Shown here: piece by piece, positions 1 through 5,966 of the stretch | How positions within the stretch are numbered: position 1 is the first letter of the stretch | Layout of the letters: each line of letters starts with the position of its first letter | DNA from: an uncultured Lachnospiraceae bacterium | GTDB taxonomy: Bacteria; Bacillota; Clostridia; Lachnospirales; Lachnospiraceae | Direction of reading: 5' to 3' | Length of the DNA stretch: 9,839 nt | Assembly (NCBI GenBank): GCA_910587895.1 | Contig: CAJUOE010000266.1 | Location: 1-9,839, forward strand | Notes under the pieces: generated by a model | Databases searched by the model: none | What the model saw: only the letters and a program-made list of their open reading frames with translations | Told to the model about the DNA's origin: nothing | Position numbers and translations under genes: made by a program

Positions 1-58
1 CAAGCATCGCTTCATAATCCATTCCCTGCATGTTGTCCATCAATGCATTTACATCCAT
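1..58 (-). CDS. 5' end of an unidentified gene, cut by the window edge
   Basis: Nineteen codons read leftward from an ATG whose complement lies at 56-58; the peptide begins MDVNALMDNMQGMDY. A purine-rich ribosome binding site (GGAGAGGG on the minus strand) lies just upstream, and a strong promoter is found at 123-150, so this is a real start. The peptide is too short for me to recognise a family, and I assign no function. It reads in the same direction as the broken nagA behind it. Confidence 0.6.
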   Translation of the reverse strand, partial: MDVNALMDNMQGMDYEAML

Positions 59-122
59 GATTCCCTCTCCTTCTCCCGTATTTATTTTGTCTCCTTCTTT
101 TCTTTTGTTATTTTATGTGTTT

Positions 123-150
123 ATTATAGCATGTAAAAAATATTTGTCAA
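123..150 (-). promoter_or_regulatory. Sigma-A type promoter for the leftmost gene
   Basis: On the minus strand TTGACA (complement 145-150) and TATAAT (complement 123-128) are separated by 16 bases, so both hexamers are perfect consensus. The predicted transcript starts near 116, giving a leader of about 58 bases before the ATG at 58. It lies just downstream of the truncated nagA reading frame, which ends at 174, so the leftmost gene has its own promoter. Confidence 0.8.
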
Positions 151-173
151 GTTATTTTTTGAAAAAAATTAAA

Positions 174-1037
174 TTATCTGATAAATAGTTGCGTATACAG
201 GAGAGATTCTGTCTGGAACAAGTGTCCGTTGACGGCAGGGAGACGGTCTGGTAGACTATGGATATTGCCGGGAGCAGGAGGAAAACAGAATGCAGTATCG
301 AAATGACAGTCGGGGGAGTCAAATGCTGCGCCGATAACGCCGGGAGCCCGATGGGTAAATGCGGGCATGGCGTTAAACAGGTGGGTAATATGGTTTGCCC
401 CCAAATCAAGCGCTTTTTTTGCCGTGTCGTAATCGCTTTTGGTATGTCCGAGGGAGATGGAGATATCTTTTAACGCGGATTGCCTGACCTGGCAGATAAA
501 ATCCATGGCGCCCGGCGTTTCCGGCGCCAGCGTTACAAGCTTTACCAGCCCTCCGGCACATTCCTGCAGTTCTCCTAACAGGGAAAAGTCTGCCGGGTGG
601 ACGAAATCAGGGTTTTGTGCGCCGCATCGCTCACTGGAAATAAAAGGGCCTTCCAGATTGATACCCACCAGCCGCGATTCGTCCGCACTATTTTTGCAGG
701 AAAAGTTCTTGCCACATTCACAAATGCTGCGCAGCCTTTCCGGCGAGAGTGTCATGGAGGCCGGGCAGATGGAAGTAACGCCCTGTGATAACTGGTATTT
801 TGCGATGGCTGTTAAACCTTCGGAAGAGGCGTCGCTAAAGTCATGTCCCGCGCAGCCATGAAAATGGATGTCGATCAGGCCCGGAATTACATAGCAGCCT
901 TCGGCATCCAGTATCGTATCTTTTGTATCTCCTGTATTTTCAGAGGTGGGCAGAGAAAAGCAGCCCTGCTTTGTATAGAGTGTTTCTTTGACAAATCCTT
1001 TCCCTTCGTGAAAGACAAGTCCATGAATAGTTTTCAA
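174..1037 (-). pseudogene. nagA: N-acetylglucosamine-6-phosphate deacetylase, 3'-truncated
   Basis: NagA removes the acetyl group from GlcNAc-6-phosphate in the cytoplasm, feeding NagB. The first ~245 residues look like a normal NagA: GLIDIHFHG (early HxH), LEGPF (metal-binding Glu), LGHTKSDYD (metal-binding His), HITHLFNAM (second His) and HRAPGVIGAAFDSPDCH. Homology then stops at about base 303. The last 42 codons, to the TAA at 174-176, do not resemble NagA in any frame. The expected CDGVHIHP segment and the later catalytic-Asp segment are missing; intact enzymes have about 380 residues, this frame 287. I chose the TTG start (complement 1035-1037) because an AAAGGAGG site sits 7 bases upstream; an ATG at 1067 would lie upstream of that site. 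This is most likely a deletion or rearrangement remnant with no deacetylase activity. Confidence 0.85.
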
Positions 1038-1059
1038 ATGATTCCCTCCTTTCTCTGAT

Positions 1060-1099
1060 AAAAACACAACAGTCCAGCCGGATATCTGGCTGAACTGTT
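1060..1099 (-). terminator. Terminator-like hairpin between nagB and nagA
   Basis: Bases 1068-1099 form a 16+16 inverted repeat centred on GATATC (1081-1086) with two imperfect positions. In the minus-strand RNA one of these is a G-U wobble and the other a C-A mismatch. The hairpin is followed in the minus direction by GUG and five U (complement 1060-1064). It starts 13 bases after the nagB stop and ends just before the nagA ribosome binding site, so it could stop or attenuate transcription before nagA. Confidence 0.65.
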
Positions 1100-1112
1100 A
1101 AATTCTCATTTC

Positions 1113-1844
1113 TTATAAGGGGCAAAGGCTTAACGCCTCTTCATCACCGACAAGCGTCACATCCGGATGTAACTGCAGGATGGAGGCCGGAACTTCCGTT
1201 GTCACAGGTCCAAAGAAAGATTTGTGTACAATGTCAGCTTTTCCTTTGCCGTTTACAACGATTAAAATTTTTCTCGCCCTCATGATGGTTTTGATTCCCA
1301 TCGTGTAGGCTTCGGTAGGAACGTCTTCCAGTTTGTCAAAAAATCTGGAATTCGCCTGAATCGTGCTTTTTGTAAGCGCTACACAGTGTGTCAGTTCTTC
1401 AAACCCAGTTCCCGGTTCGTTAAAACCGATGTGCCCGTTATTGCCAAGTCCAAGGAGCTGCAAGTCGATGCCGCCCAATGACTGGATGATCTGCTCATGC
1501 TGTTCACAGGCTTTGCGGGCGTCGGGCTCCGTACCGTCCGGCACATGTGTGTTTTCCGGAATAATATTGATATGCTTAAAAAGATTCTCGTTCATAAAAT
1601 AGTAGTAACTCTGTGAATTATCATGCGTCAGTCCCCGGTATTCGTCCAGATTGACGGATTTCACACGGGAGAAATCAAGATCCCCCTGTTTGTAGCGCTC
1701 GACAAGACAGGAATAAAGTCCTACGGGTGAGGAACCGGTGGCAAGACCCAGAACGCAGTCCGGTTTCATGATAACCTGGGCAGAAATAATATTTGCCGCC
1801 TTGCGGCTCAAATCGTTGTAGTCAGTGGCTTTAATAATATTCAT
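1113..1844 (-). CDS. nagB: Glucosamine-6-phosphate deaminase
   Basis: Converts glucosamine-6-phosphate to fructose-6-phosphate and ammonia in the cytoplasm, the last step of amino-sugar catabolism before glycolysis. Visible motifs are LGLATGSSPVGLY (residues 32-44, sugar-phosphate loop), NLDEYRGL (65-72, catalytic Asp67), GLGNNGHIGFNEPG (132-145, catalytic His138 and Glu143), TMGIKTIM, and VNGKGKA near the C-terminus. At 243 residues it matches the short Gram-positive type (B. subtilis NagB is about this size) rather than the longer, allosteric E. coli enzyme. The E. coli Asp141 position is Asn here, which I recall as usual in short NagBs. The ATG is preceded by AAAGGAG at good spacing. tRNA-Ser ends 29 bases upstream, leaving no room for a separate complete promoter between them. 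Confidence 0.96.
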   Translation of the reverse strand: MNIIKATDYNDLSRKAANIISAQVIMKPDCVLGLATGSSPVGLYSCLVERYKQGDLDFSRVKSVNLDEYRGLTHDNSQSYYYFMNENLFKHINIIPENTHVPDGTEPDARKACEQHEQIIQSLGGIDLQLLGLGNNGHIGFNEPGTGFEELTHCVALTKSTIQANSRFFDKLEDVPTEAYTMGIKTIMRARKILIVVNGKGKADIVHKSFFGPVTTEVPASILQLHPDVTLVGDEEALSLCPL

Positions 1845-1873
1845 ACAATTACTCCTTTGAAAACTTTTTAGAG

Positions 1874-1962
1874 CGGAGGAGGGGGGATTTGAACCCCCGC
1901 GCCGGGACTACCGACCTACTGGTGTTCGAAGCCAGACCCTTCAGCCGCTTGGGTACTCCTCC
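1874..1962 (-). tRNA. tRNA-Ser, anticodon CGA
   Basis: The minus strand folds as an 89-base class II tRNA. The acceptor GGAGGAG pairs with CTCCTCC and the discriminator is G, as is usual for tRNA-Ser. The D stem is CCC/GGG. The anticodon loop is TTCGAAC with anticodon CGA (complement 1926-1928). A long variable arm has a 5-pair stem (GTCGG with CCGGC), and the T arm is GGGGG, TTCAAAT, CCCCC. No CCA is encoded. The last anticodon-stem pair (31-39) is a C-A mismatch. The tRNA reads UCG codons. Confidence 0.93.
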
Positions 1963-1979
1963 AGAAATGCTTCCTCCTC

Positions 1980-2007
1980 AGTATAACAAATATTTCAAAA
2001 AAAGCAA
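1980..2007 (-). promoter_or_regulatory. Promoter for tRNA-Ser (and possibly nagB)
   Basis: On the minus strand TATACT (complement 1980-1985) lies 16 bases after TTGCTT (complement 2002-2007). The predicted start near 1973 leaves a leader of about 11 bases before the tRNA. The -35 box is weak, but the position relative to the tRNA is right. Confidence 0.6.
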
Positions 2008-2017
2008 ATGAAAAATC

Positions 2018-2046
2018 TTGTGAAGTGTAAAAAATTGGGATATAAT
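2018..2046 (+). promoter_or_regulatory. Promoter for the pfkA-dnaX-ebfC-recR genes
   Basis: TTGTGA (2018-2023), a 17-base spacer and a perfect TATAAT (2041-2046). A second GGATATAAT copy (2050-2058) repeats the -10 region 12 bases downstream, within or next to the likely first transcribed bases. The -35 box lies only 10 bases from the -35 of the opposing tRNA promoter. I see no other obvious promoter before dnaX, so the whole group probably depends on this one. Confidence 0.8.
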
Positions 2047-2081
2047 TATGGATATAATGAAAACGAGGAGGATGGTGTATC

Positions 2082-3155
2082 ATGAAACGAATTGGAATGT
2101 TGACAAGCGGCGGCGACTGCCAGGCATTAAATGCTGCAATGCGTGGCGTGGTAAAAGGGTTGAGCAAGAATCTTGAGGCATTGGAAGTGTATGGATTCTA
2201 TGAGGGGTACAAGGGACTTATTTATGGAAATTACCGTCTGCTTACCTCCGGGGATTTTTCCGGTATTCTCACAAAAGGCGGCACAATTCTTGGAACTTCC
2301 AGGCAGCCGTTTAAGATGATGCGCGTACCGGACGAAAAGGGTCTGGATAAGGTGGAGGCAATGAAGCAGACTTATTATAAGCTGCGTCTGGACTGTCTTG
2401 TAATTCTGGGAGGAAACGGAACACAGAAGACCGCAAACCTCCTGCGCGAGGAAGGCTTGAACATTATTCATTTGCCAAAGACGATTGACAATGATATTTA
2501 TGGTACGGATGTGACTTTCGGGTTCCAGAGTGCGATTAACATTGCTACAGACGCCATTGACTGCATTCATACGACTGCGGCTTCTCATAACCGCGTATTT
2601 ATTGTGGAAGTCATGGGACATAAAGTAGGATGGCTGACCTTGTATGCAGGAATGGCAGGCGGCGCGGATATCATTCTGCTGCCGGAAATTCCTTACGATA
2701 TCAATAAAATTGTAGAGGCAATCGAGGGAAGGAACCGTTCTGGCAAAGGATTTACCATTCTTGCAGTTGCCGAGGGCGCGATTTCCAAGGAGGACGCAAA
2801 GCTCAGTAAGAAGAAATTAAAAGAAAAACAGGAGAAACACCTGTACCCGTCTGTTTCCTATGAGGTGGCAGCACGCATAGAGGAGAAGATTGGAAGTGAA
2901 GTGCGCGTAACGGTACCGGGACATACACAGCGCGGCGGCAGCCCCTGTCCGTATGACCGTGTGCTCTGTACCAGGCTGGGTGCGGCAGCCGCAGACCTGA
3001 TCCTCAATGATAAATACGGCTATATGGTCGGTATGGTCAATGGCAATACCAAAAAAGTGCCGTTGGAAGATGTGGCAGGCAAGCTGAAAATGGTAGAGCC
3101 GGATTCCAAGATTATCCGCGAAGCAAAATTGATAGGAATTAGTTTTGGAGATTAA
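2082..3155 (+). CDS. pfkA: 6-phosphofructokinase (phosphoryl donor uncertain)
   Basis: Phosphorylates fructose-6-phosphate to fructose-1,6-bisphosphate in glycolysis. The 357-residue protein has the PFK landmarks MLTSGGDCQALNA (N-terminal nucleotide loop), GGTILGTSR, ILGGNGTQKTANLL, PKTIDNDIYGTD (catalytic Asp127 in E. coli numbering), EVMGHKVGWL, PEIPYD and VPGHTQRGGSP. The alignment to E. coli PfkA around residues 103-127 is gap-free. It gives Asn at 103 (E. coli Asp103, involved in Mg2+ binding), Gly at 104 (as in ATP enzymes) and Lys at 124 (as in PPi-dependent enzymes; ATP enzymes usually have Gly). The donor therefore cannot be assigned with confidence. GGAGG lies 10 bases before the ATG. 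The stop is followed by dnaX after 2 bases. Confidence 0.93.
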   Translation: MKRIGMLTSGGDCQALNAAMRGVVKGLSKNLEALEVYGFYEGYKGLIYGNYRLLTSGDFSGILTKGGTILGTSRQPFKMMRVPDEKGLDKVEAMKQTYYKLRLDCLVILGGNGTQKTANLLREEGLNIIHLPKTIDNDIYGTDVTFGFQSAINIATDAIDCIHTTAASHNRVFIVEVMGHKVGWLTLYAGMAGGADIILLPEIPYDINKIVEAIEGRNRSGKGFTILAVAEGAISKEDAKLSKKKLKEKQEKHLYPSVSYEVAARIEEKIGSEVRVTVPGHTQRGGSPCPYDRVLCTRLGAAAADLILNDKYGYMVGMVNGNTKKVPLEDVAGKLKMVEPDSKIIREAKLIGISFGD

Positions 3156-3157
3156 AC

Positions 3158-4771
3158 ATGTCATATACTGCGTTATATCGCAAGTTCCGGCCTCAGGAAT
3201 TTGAGGACGTAAAGGGGCAGGAACACATTGTTACAACATTGAAGAATCAAATCAAAGCAGACAGGGTGGGACACGCCTATCTGTTTTGTGGGACAAGAGG
3301 CACCGGTAAGACGACCATTGCCAAAATATTTGCAAAGGCAGTGAACTGTGAACATCCGGCTGACGGAAGTCCCTGTGGGAACTGCCCCTCCTGCAAGGCG
3401 ATTGCAGCGGGCAGTTCTATGAATGTCATAGAGATAGATGCCGCCTCCAACAACGGCGTGGACAATATTCGGGAAATCCGTGAGGAGGTGGCATACTCAC
3501 CAACTGAGGGCAAATACAAAGTATACATCATCGACGAGGTTCATATGCTTTCCATAGGAGCCTTTAACGCGTTGTTGAAAACTTTGGAGGAGCCCCCTTC
3601 TTATGTTATCTTCATTCTCGCAACGACAGAGGCGCATAAGATTCCGGTCACAATTCTCTCACGATGCCAGAGATATGATTTTAAGCGCATTACGATCGAG
3701 ACGATTGGAAAACGCCTGACGGAGCTGATGGAGCGTGAACAGGTTCAGGTAGAGCCGAAGGCCATCCGCTATATTGCAAGGGCGGCGGACGGTTCCATGC
3801 GTGACGCGTTAAGCCTGCTCGACCAGTGCATCGCTTTTTATCTGGGGCAGGATCTGACATACGACCGCGTGTTGGAGGTGCTTGGCGCAGTAGACACCGA
3901 AGTCTTTTCCCAAATGCTGCGCGAAATTATAAAAAAGGATGTTTCCGGGGTGATTGCCCGGTTGGAAGAATTGATTATCCAGGGGCGTGAGCCGGGGCAG
4001 TTTGTGACGGATTTTACATGGTACCTGCGCAATTTGCTTTTATTGCAGAGTTCTGATAATATGGAGGATGTGCTCGACATTTCCAGCGACAACCTTGTGC
4101 TGTTAAAAGAGGAGGCGCAAATGACAGATGCCGCGGAGCTTATGCGCTATATCCGTATTTTTTCGGAACTGTCAAATCAAATCCGCTATGCCACACAGAA
4201 ACGTGTGTTGATGGAGATTGCCCTCATTAAACTGTGCAAGCCGCAGATGGAACGTGATTATGATTCCCTGGCGCTGCGAATTGCGCAGCTGGAAAAGAAG
4301 ATGGAAGAAGGGATACCGGTCTCATATTCTGCGGGAGCAGAGCCTTCTGTGGGACAGGAGGGTTATGCGGCGGCAAAAGACGGTGTACCTGTCTTAAATA
4401 GTGGTAATATCTCAGGAACGTCCATTCATAGTCCCAGGCTGCCTGAGGCAATTCCTGAGGATGTGCAGCAGGTGATCAAAAGCTGGCGTTCTATCATTGA
4501 GGAGCTGTCCGGTGGACTGAGAAATTATCTGAGGCTTGCCCGTCCAAGTTTAAGCGAGAGCGGACAGCTTTTGATCATACTGGAAGACGAGGTGGCAGAA
4601 TCCTTTGTGAATACGCAGGCGCATCAGGAGGAACTGAGAGCTGTCATGGCGAAAAGGACAGGGAAGGAGATCCCATTTAAGATAGAGGCGAACCAGACTG
4701 GTCGTTCCTTTGAGGAATCTTATGTAGATCTCGAAAAAATCATAAATATGGAAATTACAATTGAAGATTAG
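3158..4771 (+). CDS. dnaX: DNA polymerase III subunit gamma/tau (clamp loader)
   Basis: The ATPase core of the clamp loader that places the beta clamp on DNA at the replication fork. The AAA+ motifs are all present: Walker A GTRGTGKT (45-52), a zinc module with Cys64, Cys73, Cys76 and Cys79 (the same numbering as E. coli), Walker B VYIIDEVHML (Asp126-Glu127), the SRC motif (168-170) and GSMRDALSLLDQ (sensor 2 region). The collar domain follows from about residue 240, then a low-complexity Gly/Ser linker near 395-425 and a C-terminal DNA/polymerase-binding region. At 537 residues it is close to Firmicute tau-like proteins. The ribosome binding site GGAG (3147-3150) lies inside the end of pfkA, suggesting coupled translation. 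An in-phase slippery heptamer at 3931-3937 is described separately. Confidence 0.98.
   Translation: MSYTALYRKFRPQEFEDVKGQEHIVTTLKNQIKADRVGHAYLFCGTRGTGKTTIAKIFAKAVNCEHPADGSPCGNCPSCKAIAAGSSMNVIEIDAASNNGVDNIREIREEVAYSPTEGKYKVYIIDEVHMLSIGAFNALLKTLEEPPSYVIFILATTEAHKIPVTILSRCQRYDFKRITIETIGKRLTELMEREQVQVEPKAIRYIARAADGSMRDALSLLDQCIAFYLGQDLTYDRVLEVLGAVDTEVFSQMLREIIKKDVSGVIARLEELIIQGREPGQFVTDFTWYLRNLLLLQSSDNMEDVLDISSDNLVLLKEEAQMTDAAELMRYIRIFSELSNQIRYATQKRVLMEIALIKLCKPQMERDYDSLALRIAQLEKKMEEGIPVSYSAGAEPSVGQEGYAAAKDGVPVLNSGNISGTSIHSPRLPEAIPEDVQQVIKSWRSIIEELSGGLRNYLRLARPSLSESGQLLIILEDEVAESFVNTQAHQEELRAVMAKRTGKEIPFKIEANQTGRSFEESYVDLEKIINMEITIED
3931..3961 (+). promoter_or_regulatory. Candidate programmed -1 frameshift signal in dnaX
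   Basis: The in-frame codons ATA AAA AAG give the heptamer A AAA AAG (3931-3937) in the phase needed for tandem -1 slippage, the same sequence E. coli dnaX uses. Seven bases later CCGGG (3945-3949) can pair with CCCGG (3957-3961) around a 7-base loop. A -1 shift would end at TGA 3988-3990, adding 17 residues after residue 260 and giving a 277-residue product. I see no Shine-Dalgarno-like stimulator upstream. Function is inference. Confidence 0.45.
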
Positions 4772-4783
4772 GAGGAGATAGCA

Positions 4784-5128
4784 ATGGCAAGACGTGGTGG
4801 TTTCCCGGGAGGAATGCCCGGCAACATGGGCAATCTGATGAAACAGGCGCAGAAAATGCAGAAACAGATGGAAGACGCAACAAAAGAACTGGAAGAGAAA
4901 GAAGTCACGGCCACTGCCGGCGGCGGTGCGGTGGAGGTTACGATTTCCGGCAAGAAAGAAGTGACGAAGGTAAAATTGTCAGAAGAAGTCGTAGATCCGG
5001 ATGATATTGAAATGCTGGAAGACCTGATTATGGCTGCGACCAACGAGGCTCTTCGCGAGATTGAGGAGACGTCCCAACAGACGATGGCCAAAATTACCGG
5101 AGGACTTGGCGGCGGATTTCCGTTCTGA
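4784..5128 (+). CDS. ebfC: YbaB/EbfC family nucleoid-associated protein
   Basis: A small dimeric DNA-binding protein of the YbaB/EbfC family, usually encoded between dnaX and recR, and linked to nucleoid organisation and possibly to recombinational repair. The 114 residues begin with a Gly/Met-rich flexible segment (GGFPGGMPGNMGN). A charged helix follows (MKQAQKMQKQMEDATKELEE), then the conserved strand region (VTATAGGGAVEVTISGKKEV), a C-terminal helix (LEDLIMAATNEALREI), and a Gly-rich tail ending GGLGGGFPF. The ribosome binding site GGAGGAG overlaps the dnaX stop codon, and only 12 bases separate the two genes, so co-transcription and partial coupling are likely. Confidence 0.95.
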   Translation: MARRGGFPGGMPGNMGNLMKQAQKMQKQMEDATKELEEKEVTATAGGGAVEVTISGKKEVTKVKLSEEVVDPDDIEMLEDLIMAATNEALREIEETSQQTMAKITGGLGGGFPF

Positions 5129-5153
5129 CAGAACGTTTTCCAGGGAGGAATAT

Positions 5154-5750
5154 ATGGATTATTATAGCAGTCAGATAAGCAAATTAATTGAAGAATTGTC
5201 TTCTCTGCCTGGGATTGGAAGCAAGTCGGCTGGGCGACTTGCTTTTCATATTTTAAATATGCCCGTAGAGCATGTAGAGAAATTGTCTGCGACAATCATA
5301 GAGGCCAGAAAAAAGGTAAGATATTGCAGGAATTGTTATACGCTTACCGACGAAGAACTATGCCCGATCTGTAAAAATGAACAGCGCAACCATAAACTGA
5401 TTATGGTGGTGGAAGATACCAGGGATCTTGCCGCGTATGAAAAGACCAACAAATACGAGGGCGTGTACCACGTATTGCACGGCGCAATTTCCCCCATGCT
5501 GGGAGTTGGGCCGAACGACATCAAGCTCAAAGAACTGATGAAACGATTGCAGGATGACGTCGATGAGGTCATCATTGCCACGAATTCCAGCCTGGAGGGG
5601 GAGACCACGGCGATGTATATCAGTAAGCTGATAAAGCCGACCGGAATCAAAGTTTCCAGAATTGCCAGCGGCGTTCCGGTAGGCGGCGATTTGGAATATA
5701 TTGATGAGATGACCCTGCTGCGAGCCCTGGAGGGAAGAACGGAACTTTAA
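5154..5750 (+). CDS. recR: Recombination protein RecR
   Basis: Acts with RecO (and RecF) to load RecA on single-stranded DNA during gap repair. The 198-residue product is the usual family length. It shows a helix-hairpin-helix (LSSLPGIGSKSAGRL, 15-29), a zinc finger with Cys58, Cys61, Cys70 and Cys73, and a Toprim domain starting at MVVEDTRDL (Glu87-Asp88) and including the conserved HGAISPMLGVGP. The C-terminal ASGVPVGGDLEYID motif is present. I chose the ATG at 5154 because it is preceded by GGGAGG at 5-6 bases and gives the family N-terminus; the open frame extends further upstream into ebfC, but without a plausible start. The gap to ebfC is 25 bases. Confidence 0.98.
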   Translation: MDYYSSQISKLIEELSSLPGIGSKSAGRLAFHILNMPVEHVEKLSATIIEARKKVRYCRNCYTLTDEELCPICKNEQRNHKLIMVVEDTRDLAAYEKTNKYEGVYHVLHGAISPMLGVGPNDIKLKELMKRLQDDVDEVIIATNSSLEGETTAMYISKLIKPTGIKVSRIASGVPVGGDLEYIDEMTLLRALEGRTEL

Positions 5751-5753
5751 CTT

Positions 5754-5864
5754 GTCCTAAGGAGGGACCAAATGGCATGAGGAGGGACCCACGAAGTGGG
5801 AGGAGACCTGATGCCCTTTTGAATAGCCAAAGAAGTGAGTGGAAGTGGGAGGATGCCTTAGGGC
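5754..5864 (+). repeat. Nested inverted-repeat element after recR, with terminator-like core
   Basis: Outer arms 5754-5762 and 5856-5864 can form a 9-pair stem (one G-U). Inside it, CAAAT-GGCAT (5769-5778) pairs with ATGCC-C-TTTTG (5811-5821), followed inward by AGG/CCT and capped by CCCAC-GAA-GTGGG (5788-5800). The A side and T side of the stem resemble a rho-independent terminator for recR. GGAGGGACC occurs at 5761-5769 and 5781-5789, and GAAGTGGGAGGA occurs at 5793-5804 and 5842-5853. An open frame of 38 codons (5777-5893) runs through it, preceded by AAGGAGG. This could be an intergenic repeat family, a structured RNA, a terminator, or a small gene; I cannot decide between them. Confidence 0.55.
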
Positions 5865-5884
5865 TTGTTTCGGGGAAAACAGAG

Positions 5885-5913
5885 TATAATTGAAAAATAT
5901 AACTGACAGTTAT
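5885..5913 (+). promoter_or_regulatory. Putative promoter -10 with operator-like palindrome
   Basis: A perfect TATAAT (5885-5890) lies 77 bases before the LysM gene. The -35 is poor; the best candidate TTGTTT (5865-5870) is only 14 bases away. Eight bases after the -10, ATAACTG-A-CAGTTAT (5899-5913) is a perfect 15-base palindrome at the expected transcription start, the classic place for a repressor site. No regulator is encoded in the window. Confidence 0.5.
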
Positions 5914-5966
5914 TTGCAAAAATTTCCAATCATGTGTGATACCATCGAGGAAAAAGAGGTGAGGAC

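Noticed and set aside
258..861. Plus-strand open frames opposite nagA
   Set aside because: They have no recognisable motifs and lie opposite clear NagA homology on the minus strand, so they are shadows.
2127..2621. 164-codon minus frame inside pfkA
   Set aside because: Lies opposite conserved PFK motifs, and its composition is unlike a real protein.
5061..5153. Longer N-terminus for RecR
   Set aside because: It overlaps ebfC, begins with an Arg-rich run foreign to RecR, and the ATG at 5154 has the proper ribosome binding site and family N-terminus.
4768..5295. 175-codon minus frame across ebfC and recR
   Set aside because: Ser/Ile-rich mirror of the coding strand, with no start signals; the plus-strand genes are unambiguous.
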